Numbered from the stretch's first letter, positions 8,037-17,165 are shown. The stretch is 64,000 nt of DNA from Alloprevotella sp. (GCA_017478625.1 JAFVDF010000009.1:186001-250000); one strand, 5' to 3'. A program made the numbers and translations. The notes: generated from the sequence alone by a model not told the origin.

Positions 8037-8086
8037 CACGCGCACTCACACAATGCGCGCTTATCACGCAATCTTCCCGGAATGGG

Positions 8087-8842
8087 TTACAATCCTGCGG
8101 ATGCATCCTGTGGAGCGTTCGCCTGATCGGTATAGGTAAGATTAATATTATACGTTGTTGACGTAGTTGAGGTCGTTGTCGAGAAGTTACTTCCAGAAAC
8201 AGTTCCTACACTAACTTGTGTGCCAATAGTGCTTCCTGTAGTTCCCAAGGACGAAGATGTGCCCACACCAAAAGATGAATTTGTGCCCGAAAAAGAACCT
8301 GATGAAACTCCAGATGTTGCCGTATGTACAAAATACTCCGCCTTTATTGTTCCAATCTCTTTGCCGTTGGTGCCCAGCACAGTGAAAATTATTGTCTGCC
8401 TATCGTTATCTTTATCCTGACGGTATTTGACAAGCGATTCATCCTTTCCGTACGTTTCCATCAACTGCTTTGTCATCTTATCCCATATTTCTTTGGCTTC
8501 AGACTCTGAACTTAGAGAAGGATAAAAGATTGCCCTGACCTCATACGTCTTTCCTGTTTTTTGATTCTTTTTGACGTGAATACTATTATTATGCTCAAAA
8601 AGAGTCAGCATATACGATTGTGAACCCGTAAGCTTATACGAGAATTTGTCAAATTTTAATTTTTCTGAACCCAAAACGGAGAAAGGTCTGAGACTTGGTA
8701 TATTGCTCACGAGCGACTTATGAAATTCTTTCAGAGTGCCGTCTAATGGAATACCCAGAAACTTGAGGTGTTCAGTCTGCGCAGTAGCACTGAAAGATAG
8801 AAACATTACGCAAAAGAAGATGAGTGTGCGGATGGATTTCAT
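8087..8842 (-). CDS. Secreted protein with a Ser/Thr/Gly-rich tail
   Basis: 251 residues, function unknown. The signal peptide (1-21, cleavage after SATA) is followed by HLKFLGIPLDGTL, an opening seen in periplasmic Bacteroidales hypothetical proteins. Residues 20-170 look like a compact mixed alpha/beta domain. The last 75 residues are low-complexity Ser/Thr/Gly (repeats such as SSSLGTTGSTIGT), ending in a Thr-rich stretch. The promoter -7 box TATCTTTG lies on the minus strand at 8866-8873. It sits beside the integrase stub, so it marks the right border of the island; its base composition is closer to the host genes. Confidence 0.8.
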   Translation of the reverse strand: MKSIRTLIFFCVMFLSFSATAQTEHLKFLGIPLDGTLKEFHKSLVSNIPSLRPFSVLGSEKLKFDKFSYKLTGSQSYMLTLFEHNNSIHVKKNQKTGKTYEVRAIFYPSLSSESEAKEIWDKMTKQLMETYGKDESLVKYRQDKDNDRQTIIFTVLGTNGKEIGTIKAEYFVHTATSGVSSGSFSGTNSSFGVGTSSSLGTTGSTIGTQVSVGTVSGSNFSTTTSTTSTTYNINLTYTDQANAPQDASAGL

Positions 8843-9020
8843 AATAATACAATTTGTGGCTCAGACAAAGATACAAGCCTATAAATAGAAGTTGTCAGAT
8901 TACAAAATTATGTATTTCCAATTAAAGTCTATTGACCATCTGCAAAATATCATCTCGGCCTCCAAGAGATTACTACCTTCTCCTCAGCGGATACGCGCAT
9001 CCGCTTGTTACAGTGAACGC

Positions 9021-9059
9021 AGAAAAGAACCGAGCCTCTAGCAGGTGCTAAAGACTCGG
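9021..9059 (-). terminator. Terminator of the macAB-tolC operon
   Basis: On the minus strand CCGAGTCTTTAGC pairs with GCTAGAGGCTCGG (9030-9059, about 13 pairs with two G-T) and is followed by TTCTTTTCT. It lies 44 bases after the stop codon of the permease gene. Confidence 0.85.
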
Positions 9060-9103
9060 AAGATAATCTGTTACTATGTCGGACAGACCGACTGAAAGAG
9101 GGT

Positions 9104-10321
9104 TTATTCGTAGCGGATAGCCTCAATGGGATCCATGTTGGCCGCCTTGCGTGCCGGGAAGTAGCCAAAGCCCACGCCGATAAGGGTGCAGACCAGAAAG
9201 GACACGAAGATGGACCACATCGGGATAGACGTGGGCAACCCCACTACTCCGCAGGCCAACGTGCCCAACCAACCCACAAAAACACCCAAGATACCGCCCG
9301 TGATGCTTATGAGTATGGACTCTATGAGAAACTGGTTGGAAATATCAATACCGCGGGCGCCCACCGACATACGCAGACCAATCTCTTTCGTGCGCTCGGT
9401 AACTGACACCAGCATAATGTTCATAATACCGATACCTGCCACGAGCAACGAGAAAGCCGCAGCGACTACGAGAATAATGGTAATCGTGTCCATCGTACTG
9501 GACATGGTCTCCATCATCTCCTGCTGAGAGCGTATGGTAAAGTCGTCGTCGGCTTCGCCCTTTAATTTGTGCGTTTCGCGCAGGATGTCAGTCAGTTCGC
9601 TTATGGCTTCGTCCGTCAGTTCCTCTGTAATGGCCGAGCAGTTTATGCTGGAAAAATAGGTCTGGGCGAGGATGCGCTTCATCACGGTGGTGTAAGGGGC
9701 TATAATTACATTATCCTGGTCCATACCCCAGCTGTTGTAGCCTTTCGACTTTAAGACACCTACCACCCTAAAGGGAATGCTCTTGAAGCGTATGGTTTTG
9801 CCCACTGGGTCGGTCCCGTCAGGGAACAACTCGTCCACGATGGTTTTTCCGATAACGCAAACTTTCGCATTCTTCTTGATATCTTCTTCCGTAAAGGCGT
9901 CGCCACTCTGCACAACCCACTGCTTGATGTCGAAGTAGTCGAGCGATTCGCCATAGATGGATGCGGTGGTGTTGTTGGAGCCATATATGGCCTGACCCGA
10001 CGAAGAAACTTCCGGCGAGACATAGGTTACAAATTTTTTATCTTTGAGAATGGCCTCATAGTCGGCTTGTTTGAGCGTCTGCATCGAAGAGGGATCTTGC
10101 CTTACACCCCCGCGCATATCGGCTCCGGGGCGTATCATAATGACATTAGTACCCATCTGCGAGATATTCTTACGCACGCTCTCCTTGGAGCCTTGCCCGA
10201 TGGCCATCATAATAATGACAGCCGCCACACCTATAATGATACCGAGCATGGAAAGAAAGGAGCGGAACTTATTGCTAGAGATGGCTCGGAAAGCCACCTT
10301 GAAAAGATTCAGAAAGTTCAT
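9104..10321 (-). CDS. MacB-type ABC transporter permease
   Basis: 405 residues from the ATG at 10319-10321. MacB_PCD/FtsX architecture: TM1 near residues 20-45 (MLGIIIGVAAVIIMMAIGQG), a periplasmic domain of about 230 residues, then three TM helices in the last 130 residues (from IILVVAAAFSLLVAGIGIMN). E. coli MacB fuses ATPase and permease; here the ATPase is a separate upstream gene, as is common in Bacteroidetes. The stop of the ATPase gene lies 1 base before this start. It probably exports a peptide or antibiotic through the MacA-like and TolC-like partners in the same operon; the substrate is unknown. Confidence 0.92.
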   Translation of the reverse strand: MNFLNLFKVAFRAISSNKFRSFLSMLGIIIGVAAVIIMMAIGQGSKESVRKNISQMGTNVIMIRPGADMRGGVRQDPSSMQTLKQADYEAILKDKKFVTYVSPEVSSSGQAIYGSNNTTASIYGESLDYFDIKQWVVQSGDAFTEEDIKKNAKVCVIGKTIVDELFPDGTDPVGKTIRFKSIPFRVVGVLKSKGYNSWGMDQDNVIIAPYTTVMKRILAQTYFSSINCSAITEELTDEAISELTDILRETHKLKGEADDDFTIRSQQEMMETMSSTMDTITIILVVAAAFSLLVAGIGIMNIMLVSVTERTKEIGLRMSVGARGIDISNQFLIESILISITGGILGVFVGWLGTLACGVVGLPTSIPMWSIFVSFLVCTLIGVGFGYFPARKAANMDPIEAIRYE

Positions 10322-10322
10322 A

Positions 10323-11084
10323 CTAATCGTCTTGATTAATGGGTAACTGGGCCAGTGCATCGGCCGCCGAGAGAATATGTGGGTTCTGCGTGTCTTCGCG
10401 TACTTTTCCGTCGCGCAGGAAAATATTCCGGCTGGAGTATTGCGCTATCTCGGGATTGTGCGTGACGAAGATGATGGTTCGTCCCTCGGCGTGAAGCTTC
10501 TGGAATAGTACCAACATCTCGAACGAAGTACGCGTGTCAAGATTTCCCGTAGCCTCGTCGGCCAAAATGACGGCCGGATCGTTCACGAGAGCCCTGGCAA
10601 TGGCCACGCGCTGCATCTGACCGCCCGACATCTGGTTCGACTTGTGCTCCAGACGGTCGCCAAGTCCCACTGCCTGCAGGGCTTTGACTGCCGCCTCCCT
10701 TCGCTGGGTCGCGTTGTACTTCGAATTATACATCAGGGGTAACTCCACATTCTCTACCGCCGTGGTCTTGGGTAGGAGATTGTAGTTCTGAAACACAAAG
10801 CCTATCTTGCGATTGCGCAACTTAGCCCGGGCCGACTTGGACATAGTCCGTACAGGCGTCCCGTCTAAGAAAAATTCGCCGGAGGTGGGTGTATCCAAAC
10901 AACCCAACTGATTAAGCAACGTACTCTTACCGCTGCCCGACGTGCCTTGAATAGTTACGAACTCGCCCTCATAGATCTTGAAACTTACGCCACGGAGCGC
11001 GTGGACCACTTCTTCGCCCACCTGAAAATCGCGACGCACATCGCGCAGTTCGATAACGACTTTTCTTTCTGTAGGTGCTGACAT
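10323..11084 (-). CDS. MacB-type ABC transporter ATPase
   Basis: 253 residues. Walker A GTSGSGKST (about 48-56), the Q-loop region FVFQNYNLLP, the signature MSGGQMQRVAIARAL (about 150-164), Walker B VILADEATGNLD and the H-loop FVTHNPE are all present, so it should be catalytically competent. It belongs to the LolD/MacB family. A C-terminal extension of about 20 residues (HILSAADALAQLPINQDD) follows the core. It lies 12 bases downstream of the membrane fusion gene and 1 base before the permease gene, so the four genes are one operon. Confidence 0.93.
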   Translation of the reverse strand: MSAPTERKVVIELRDVRRDFQVGEEVVHALRGVSFKIYEGEFVTIQGTSGSGKSTLLNQLGCLDTPTSGEFFLDGTPVRTMSKSARAKLRNRKIGFVFQNYNLLPKTTAVENVELPLMYNSKYNATQRREAAVKALQAVGLGDRLEHKSNQMSGGQMQRVAIARALVNDPAVILADEATGNLDTRTSFEMLVLFQKLHAEGRTIIFVTHNPEIAQYSSRNIFLRDGKVREDTQNPHILSAADALAQLPINQDD

Positions 11085-11096
11085 ATCAGATGGCTT

Positions 11097-12272
11097 TTAC
11101 TTACCTGCGGAAGATTTGCTGTCTTTATTATTCCTGCGGGGCGATGGCATGAACGGATTGCTTTCGGCCTGCGGACTCTCGGAGGCTTCTTCTGCGCCGA
11201 TACTGAAGCCCGTAATTACTTCATCGCCATCTTTCAGCCCGGACACTATTTCTACAAGCGTGCCGTTGCTGGTGCCGGTTTCTACTGCATAGGCCTTGAA
11301 AATGTTACCTTCCTGCCGCCAAACCTTTTGTGCGCCTTTGCAGTCTTGTATCTCCTGCCCCTCGGCCAACATCACCTCGCTGGGAGTGAAGCGCAGGGCT
11401 TTCACGGGTACGGCCAGTACATTTTCGCGCTCTGCAGTAAAGATTGTCACATTTGCCGTAAGCCCCGGCTTCAGTTTAAGGTCGGGATTGGGCGCCGAAA
11501 TAACCACTTCGTATGTTACCACGTTGCTCACGGTCGTTGCCTCCTGCCTAACTTGTGTTACCACGCCGTTAAAAACTTCTTCGGGGAAGGCATCTACCGT
11601 AAACGTTACGCGCTGTTTCTCTTTCACGCCCCCTATGTCGGCTTCGTCTATGTTAGCAATGACGCGCATATTCGTAAGGTCTTGCGCTATAATGAACAGC
11701 GTCGGCGTGGTCATGGCAGAAGCCACCGTCTGCCCTTCTTCTACCTCTTTGGACAATACAATGCCATCGATAGGTGCCGTAATGGTAGCGTAACCTAAGT
11801 TGGTTTTTGCCTTTGACACATTCTGCTGTTGCACAGCCACCTGCTGTCGGGCCTGCTCATAGGAGAGTTTGGCACTTTCGTAATCGTTAGCCGATACAAG
11901 TCCCTTCTCATAGAGTGTCTTATAACGGTTGTAGTTGGAAGCCTGATACGATGCGTTGGCTTGTGCATTGGCCAGATTGCTTTGTGCGGAAGTCAGCTCA
12001 GACTGGAGGTTCGTCCGATCCAATTCGGCTATTACATCGCCCTTGTGGACCTCACTGTTGTAATCAACGTATATGTGCGAGATGATACCCGATACTTGCG
12101 TACCCACTTCCACCTGGGTTACTGGTTCAATAGTGCCTGTGGCAGTTATCGAGGTCGATATATTCTGATAGGTTGCCTTATCGGTGGTGTAGGTTATCTG
12201 ATTGTCTTTAGAGCAAGATGCTATGGTGCCGACTGCTGCAATAAGGAGGGCTGTAGATAAAATAGATTTCAT
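11097..12272 (-). CDS. MacA-like membrane fusion lipoprotein
   Basis: 391 residues. A lipoprotein signal (lipobox TIASC, Cys at about 20) anchors it to the membrane. The order is biotinyl-lipoyl-like half-motifs (QVEVGTQVSGIISHI, ATITAPIDGIVLSKEVEEGQ), a coiled-coil hairpin between them (about 85-155, Gln/Ala-rich), a beta-barrel domain (VTFTVDAFPEEVFNGVV) and a membrane-proximal domain. It links the inner-membrane ABC transporter to the outer-membrane channel. The C-terminal tail is basic and Ser-rich. It sits 21 bases downstream of the tolC-like gene, so the operon order is tolC, macA, ATPase, permease. Confidence 0.92.
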   Translation of the reverse strand: MKSILSTALLIAAVGTIASCSKDNQITYTTDKATYQNISTSITATGTIEPVTQVEVGTQVSGIISHIYVDYNSEVHKGDVIAELDRTNLQSELTSAQSNLANAQANASYQASNYNRYKTLYEKGLVSANDYESAKLSYEQARQQVAVQQQNVSKAKTNLGYATITAPIDGIVLSKEVEEGQTVASAMTTPTLFIIAQDLTNMRVIANIDEADIGGVKEKQRVTFTVDAFPEEVFNGVVTQVRQEATTVSNVVTYEVVISAPNPDLKLKPGLTANVTIFTAERENVLAVPVKALRFTPSEVMLAEGQEIQDCKGAQKVWRQEGNIFKAYAVETGTSNGTLVEIVSGLKDGDEVITGFSIGAEEASESPQAESNPFMPSPRRNNKDSKSSAGK

Positions 12273-12293
12273 ACAAGATAAAAGGTTTGGAAG

Positions 12294-13658
12294 TTAGAGT
12301 TGGATAGGATTGCCTTGATAGAACCGAAGCATAGCGATATTGAGCAAGGCGGTATATTTAGATTGAAGGAGTGTCTGCTCTGCTTGCAAAAGGTTATTTT
12401 TTCCTGTCGTAAGTTCTACGATATTTTTCAGGCCCAGACGGAACTGCTCGCTTAGCAAATCGTAACTCTCCTGCATACTTTCCACGTTGGCCTTGGCTGC
12501 AATGTACTGATGCTGGGCATTTCTGGCATTGAGCCAATAGGATTCAATCTGGCTGTACAGTTCTTTTTCTGCATTTTGTAAAGCAATCTGCGACGACTCC
12601 TTGGCTAGGCGCGATTTCTCCAGGTTCGACTTGTTCTGCCGATTATCAAAGATGGGCACAGATACGGTCACGCCGACCGAATTGGAGAGGTTGCGACGCA
12701 ACTGCTTTGTGAAAGCGGTATCCAAACCGCTCGAATGGCTCGAGCCGATACCTGCGGAAAGACTTACAGACGGGTAATAGCCCCGGCGCGCTATGTCAAT
12801 GTCCAAGTCGGCGGACTCCAGCGAAAGTTGGTTCCTGCGAATTTCCGGCCGGACACGCAGAGCCTCTTGGAATACGGCTTCTTTCGTAGGAAGCACTACC
12901 AGCACTTTCTCGTCCGATATATTGGGCGTTGATACGGAAAAGTCGTCGTAACCGATAAGTTCGAGTATCTGTTTCAGCTGAAGTTTGAAATTTTCCAATT
13001 GTGTCTGCGCATTGACCACGCTGTATTCGTCTTGGCTGACTTGTGCTTCCAACTGCGCCAGATCCGCATGCGCCAAACTTCCTACCTCTACCATCTGCTT
13101 GGCCCGGTCACGTTGCAGTTTGGAAGCCGATAATACGGCCTCATTGACCGATATGGCCTCCGTCTGATAGAGTATTTGCACATAATACTGGGTTATCTGC
13201 TCCTGAATACTGTTTGCGGTCTGATCCGCTTCCAGGTCAGACATCTCGGCAGACAGTTTAGACTTTTCTAAATTTTTGATATTCCGCCCACCGTTCCAGA
13301 CCGTCCAACTGGCATTCAGTCCGTAAGAACCGTTATAATTGACGGTAGAAGAGGTGGATGTCATGGTACCACTGGACAGATTGACCGTCGATTCAGACCA
13401 GGGGCGCCAGGAGGTGTTGTGGTTCGTAGAGAAAGAGAGCGACGGAAACAACGCGGCGCGCTGTTGCACTACGTCGATGTCCGATTGTCGCTTGCTAATC
13501 AGATTTTGCTTTAGCTGTAAATTGTTTACCAAGGCATAATCGACACACTGCTGAAGCGTCCACGGAAATCCCCCTACCGAAAGTGAATCTTGTGCCAATA
13601 CTGCCGTTTGGCTATACCCTCCTACGACAAGGGCGCATAAGAACATTTTCAGATTCAT
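12294..13658 (-). CDS. TolC-family outer membrane efflux protein
   Basis: 454 residues with a signal peptide (1-22, ending AVLA). Two OEP repeats are visible: the first starts at WTLQQCVDYALVNNLQLKQN, and the second at about 270 (LRVRPEIRRNQLSLESADLD). The long coiled-coil helices are rich in Gln, Ala and Ser. It forms the outer-membrane channel of the tripartite exporter encoded by the three following genes. It is the first gene of the operon. The 200 bases upstream are AT-rich and probably hold the promoter, but no clean TTTG/TAnnTTTG pair was found. Confidence 0.92.
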   Translation of the reverse strand: MNLKMFLCALVVGGYSQTAVLAQDSLSVGGFPWTLQQCVDYALVNNLQLKQNLISKRQSDIDVVQQRAALFPSLSFSTNHNTSWRPWSESTVNLSSGTMTSTSSTVNYNGSYGLNASWTVWNGGRNIKNLEKSKLSAEMSDLEADQTANSIQEQITQYYVQILYQTEAISVNEAVLSASKLQRDRAKQMVEVGSLAHADLAQLEAQVSQDEYSVVNAQTQLENFKLQLKQILELIGYDDFSVSTPNISDEKVLVVLPTKEAVFQEALRVRPEIRRNQLSLESADLDIDIARRGYYPSVSLSAGIGSSHSSGLDTAFTKQLRRNLSNSVGVTVSVPIFDNRQNKSNLEKSRLAKESSQIALQNAEKELYSQIESYWLNARNAQHQYIAAKANVESMQESYDLLSEQFRLGLKNIVELTTGKNNLLQAEQTLLQSKYTALLNIAMLRFYQGNPIQL

Positions 13659-13818
13659 ATATTATAGCTGTTTGTAAAATCACTTAACGAATAGACAAAT
13701 GTATGAATATTAGATGGTTTTATAGGCTTTTCGCCTAAAAACCACCTTATATTTTACTGTTTTTTAGCGTTTTTCTCACGTTTTTGCCACCCGTGTACGC
13801 CAAAATCCGAGGTATCAT

Positions 13819-13853
13819 AAAAAAGGTTCTCCGAAGTATTTCGAAGAACCTTT
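13819..13853 (-). terminator. Terminator after the sugar permease gene
   Basis: On the minus strand AAAGGTTCTTCGAA pairs with TTCGGAGAACCTTT around the loop ATAC, followed by a run of six T. It lies 17 bases after the stop of the permease gene. Confidence 0.9.
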
Positions 13854-13869
13854 AAATCATTCAAGCACC

Positions 13870-15261
13870 TTATGCTTTGTGTAAACGGAGCGCATAGCAC
13901 CCATAAGCGGCAACCACTAAGAAACAGAGCAGAGGCAGTACGAACGACACATGTTCGGCGGGCCAACCGAAAACTTCGTGCAAATCTATTATCTGAGCCT
14001 GAAACAGCGGTAGAACTGCTCCGCCGAGAATAGCCATAATAAGGCCCGCTGCACCAAACTTGGCATCTTCGCCCAAATCCTCTAATGCTATGCCGTAGAT
14101 TGTGGGGAACATCAACGACATACAGCCACTGACAAGCACAAGGCAATATAGTCCTGCTATATTGTCCAGACCTATCACCCCACAGACTAACAGCGCGCCC
14201 AAAAGGGCAAAACCTACAAGCAAACGCGCCGGACGAATGTACTTCATCAACCATGTGGCCAGAAAACGCGAGCCTATAAACAACAACATGGCTATGATGT
14301 TGCAGAATTGCGACAGTACCTCGGCATCGCGCTCAGCCAGTATTCCACCTGTCAGATTATGGTCTGTGAGATGAAGCGTCTGATTCAAACCATTAAACAT
14401 ATTACACAAGAAATCCGGCGCACCCTGCATTGTAAAAAGTCGGGTGCCGTATTGGATGATATAGGTCCAACACATGATTTGCACGCCTACGTAGAAAAAT
14501 TGCGCTATCACACCGGTCCAGTAGTGCTTGCGATGGAAGAGTCTGCGCATAGAGGGTAAGAAATTGATAGTATGGTCTGTCTCCCCAGTATTAGGCATCT
14601 TCGTCAGCCCTATTGTCACGAACATTATCACTATGACAATGCCCACAATAAGGTAGGGCGCAATCAGTATGTTTAAGTCGTGTTCTTTTACCACGTTGAA
14701 AGTAGCCTCGTCCATAAGCGCACGAGTTGCCGTGTCGCTTGGATCAAGGCGAGCCTGTATGAAAATCATGGCGCAGAACATGCCAAGGATACTTCCGCAA
14801 GGGTTAAAGCACTGCGCAAAGTTCAAACGGCGCGTGGCGGTACTTGCGGGACCCATTGAGAGTATGTAAGGGTTGCAACTGGTCTCCAAAAAGGACAATC
14901 CGCAGGTCATGACAAGGTACGCAATAAGGAAAAAGGCATACTGTCCTGTACCTTTGGCCGGAAAGAATAAGAATGCACCGAAAGCATACAGAGCCAATCC
15001 GGTCAGCACACCGGCCTTATAACTAAACCGACGGATAAATATGGCCGCGGGAAGGGCCATCAGAAAATAACCTCCGTAAAAAACCACCTGCACCAGCGTG
15101 CCACCAGCCACACTCATACGGAATATTTTTGAAAACGCCTTGACCATCGGATTTGTAATATCGTTGGCAAAGCCCCAGAGAGCGAAACAAGTGGTAATCA
15201 ATAGGAATGGCACCAAAAAGTTTATGCCGTCTTTTGTCAGAATAGGAGTGGAAGATTTCAT
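13870..15261 (-). CDS. FHS-family sugar:proton symporter (FucP-like)
   Basis: 463 residues with about 12 hydrophobic segments, a major facilitator. The N-terminal LVPFLLITTCFALWGFANDI and the SFLETSCNPYI motif are hallmarks of the L-fucose/glucose-galactose permease (FHS) family. It probably imports a hexose with protons; the exact sugar cannot be read from sequence. It stands alone between the exporter operon and a divergent sigma-factor operon. Its 229-base upstream region must hold promoters in both directions. Confidence 0.9.
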   Translation of the reverse strand: MKSSTPILTKDGINFLVPFLLITTCFALWGFANDITNPMVKAFSKIFRMSVAGGTLVQVVFYGGYFLMALPAAIFIRRFSYKAGVLTGLALYAFGAFLFFPAKGTGQYAFFLIAYLVMTCGLSFLETSCNPYILSMGPASTATRRLNFAQCFNPCGSILGMFCAMIFIQARLDPSDTATRALMDEATFNVVKEHDLNILIAPYLIVGIVIVIMFVTIGLTKMPNTGETDHTINFLPSMRRLFHRKHYWTGVIAQFFYVGVQIMCWTYIIQYGTRLFTMQGAPDFLCNMFNGLNQTLHLTDHNLTGGILAERDAEVLSQFCNIIAMLLFIGSRFLATWLMKYIRPARLLVGFALLGALLVCGVIGLDNIAGLYCLVLVSGCMSLMFPTIYGIALEDLGEDAKFGAAGLIMAILGGAVLPLFQAQIIDLHEVFGWPAEHVSFVLPLLCFLVVAAYGCYALRLHKA

Positions 15262-15490
15262 AACAGGTCAAAAGGTTAATTTGCAGGTTGCACTGCTTGG
15301 ATACATTGATGCCAAGGAACGACAGCATAATGCCTTTTACCTGAACAATCAACTAAATCTGAAGCCGGAATCTTGCTACAACCTATGCAATAATAGCGCG
15401 AAAAAACAGAACGAATCCACAAAATGGTAAAAAAGTGAATCTTTTTTGTAACTTTACTCATCCTCATCCGTCAATACTTCAGAGACGCAT

Positions 15491-16003
15491 ATGCCTAACA
15501 TTGATTTCCGTTCCGACCTACTACCGCTGAAAAATAAACTTTTCAGGCTGGCACTCCGTATTACTATGGACGCGGTCGAGGCAGAAGATGTAACAGAAGA
15601 TACGCTCATTCGCGTATGGGAGAAGCGCTCCGAACTGGAAAATATTCGCTCGCTTGAAGCCTATTGTCTGACAGTGTGTCGCAACCTTGCACTAGACCGA
15701 CACAACCTACGGGCCAACCAAAACGACTCACTTGACGACACAGACCACGAAGCAATAGACGTAGCACCCTCTCCCCTCGACCAATTGGTCAATAGCGACA
15801 ATTTGGCACGAGTACGCGAAATCTTTGCACGATTACCCGAACGACAGCGCACCATGCTTCAGCTTCGCGACATCGAGGGCTTACGTCACAGTCAGATAGC
15901 AGAAATCATGCAGACCTCCGAGGAAACGGTCAAGGTAACCATCTGCCGAGCCCGTCAGCGTATGCGAAAAGATTTTGAAACGATTGAAAATTATGGATTA
16001 TAA
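15491..16003 (+). CDS. ECF-type RNA polymerase sigma factor
   Basis: 170 residues. Region 2 (about 10-75) includes DAVEAEDVTEDTLIRVWEKR, and region 4 (about 110-160) has LPERQRTMLQLRDIEGLRHS followed by the helix-turn-helix IAEIMQTSEETVKVTICRAR. It lacks region 3, as expected for the ECF group. It starts a three-gene plus-strand operon: its last 11 bases overlap the next gene, a single-pass membrane protein that probably acts as its anti-sigma factor, followed by DUF4252. The same trio is common in Bacteroidales. What signal it answers is unknown. Confidence 0.93.
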   Translation: MPNIDFRSDLLPLKNKLFRLALRITMDAVEAEDVTEDTLIRVWEKRSELENIRSLEAYCLTVCRNLALDRHNLRANQNDSLDDTDHEAIDVAPSPLDQLVNSDNLARVREIFARLPERQRTMLQLRDIEGLRHSQIAEIMQTSEETVKVTICRARQRMRKDFETIENYGL

Positions 16004-16499
16004 ATACATTGAGCAGTTACTCACACGCTATTTTGAAGCCGAAACTTCGATAGAAGAGGAACAAATATTGCGTGCGTTCTTCCGTCAGGACAATCTGCCG
16101 GAAAACCTCTGCCATTTTGCTCCGCTATTCGCCACTTTGGACGAAGAAGCCACCTGCACGCTCCCAGATTCCTTTGATGACCGCGTCCTACAACGCATCA
16201 GCGAAACAGCACAGCAGGTAGTGCGCGCAGAAAGGCCCACATTACTCAATGTCATAAGGCCATGGCTTCAGGCTGCCGCTGCCGTTGTCATCGTAGTGCT
16301 TACGGGATTTGGGGCACAACGGGCTTTTGACCGTTCCGATAATGCGGCTTGGGACTATAACCCTGCCTCTTTCCAAAACTCCTACGACAATCCACAACAG
16401 GCCTATAAGGTACTTGAAAACGGACTGGAACTGTTCCGGCGCACCGCTCAAGCCGATTCAGTAATGGCTCCACTTGAGTCGAAAACACTTCAAAAATGA
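15993..16499 (+). CDS. Probable anti-sigma membrane protein
   Basis: 168 residues from the ATG at 15993-15995, which overlaps the sigma gene end. The N-terminal region YIEQLLTRYFEAETSIEEEQ is typical of small Bacteroidales proteins placed after ECF sigma genes. One TM helix (about 92-112, LQAAAAVVIVVLTGFGAQ) divides a cytoplasmic part of about 90 residues from a periplasmic part of about 55. No zinc-binding HxxxCxxC motif is present, so it is not a ZAS-type anti-sigma factor. Position and topology suggest anti-sigma function; this is inference. Confidence 0.75.
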   Translation: MDYKYIEQLLTRYFEAETSIEEEQILRAFFRQDNLPENLCHFAPLFATLDEEATCTLPDSFDDRVLQRISETAQQVVRAERPTLLNVIRPWLQAAAAVVIVVLTGFGAQRAFDRSDNAAWDYNPASFQNSYDNPQQAYKVLENGLELFRRTAQADSVMAPLESKTLQK

Positions 16500-16975
16500 A
16501 ACGCGCATTATTCTCTCTTGCTTTTATCCTATGTACTGTGCTCAGCCTAAGTGCGCAGACGGAAAAAGACTTCTCCTCTCGCTTTCTGGAACAAGAGGGT
16601 GTAAGCGCAGAAGTAAACTGTCAGACTATAGGTCCCGACATGATAGCCCAACTGGCCTCCTCCTACGCCACTCAATTATCTAACGAAGAAGTGGCACAGT
16701 TGAAAAATATCAAAAGTATGCGCGTTGTACGTTCGATAAGCACTACTAAGGTTGACGAATTATTTCACGACGCACTTTCTTTGTTGCAACAAGACAAAGG
16801 CCGTTACTACGAAATCCTAAGCTACGGTGAGAAAAAACTTTTCGGCCGTAAAAAAAACAAGACCATAGTAGAACTGATTCTTCTGGTTCGGGAAGATGGT
16901 TTCTTCAACCTTGTAAATCTGACTGGAACCTATGACGAGCAGACACTGAAACAACTTATTTCAAAAACGCAATAA
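16496..16975 (+). CDS. DUF4252 secreted protein
   Basis: 159 residues. The signal peptide (1-20, ending SLSAQ) is followed by a DUF4252 domain covering the rest (for example SMRVVRSISTTKVDELFHD, then IVELILLVREDGFFNLVNLT). Family members are small periplasmic proteins found with ECF sigma factors in Bacteroidetes; the function is unknown. Its ATG overlaps the stop of the preceding gene (ATGA), so the three genes are translationally coupled. It probably acts in the envelope-stress circuit of the sigma factor, but nothing in the sequence proves that. Confidence 0.85.
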   Translation: MKRALFSLAFILCTVLSLSAQTEKDFSSRFLEQEGVSAEVNCQTIGPDMIAQLASSYATQLSNEEVAQLKNIKSMRVVRSISTTKVDELFHDALSLLQQDKGRYYEILSYGEKKLFGRKKNKTIVELILLVREDGFFNLVNLTGTYDEQTLKQLISKTQ

Positions 16976-17093
16976 CAAAAAATTTCATTTGTAGGGTGGA
17001 CGTGTCCACTTCTAAGTTTTTTCTATAAACTTTCTATCCTTTTATTAAAACACAACAATCTTCCGGCGAGGCTTCTGCGTCGGAGTGCCACGA

Positions 17094-17130
17094 AAAAGGA
17101 GGCTACAGGCTGATTGCCTTGCCTCCTTTT
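17094..17130. terminator. Bidirectional terminator hairpin
   Basis: AAAAGGAGGC (17094-17103) pairs with GCCTCCTTTT (17121-17130). The plus strand continues GGTTTTC and the minus strand ends in TTTTTCG. It can stop both the sigma/DUF4252 operon and the minus-strand small gene. Confidence 0.8.
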
Positions 17131-17165
17131 GGTTTTCTATTATGCAGTAACGTTACCGTACCAAT

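Noticed and set aside
8986..9005. Perfect inverted repeat AGCGGAT/ATCCGCT near the exporter terminator
   Set aside because: It has no T run on either strand and lies beyond the strong terminator at 9021-9059; too little to name it.
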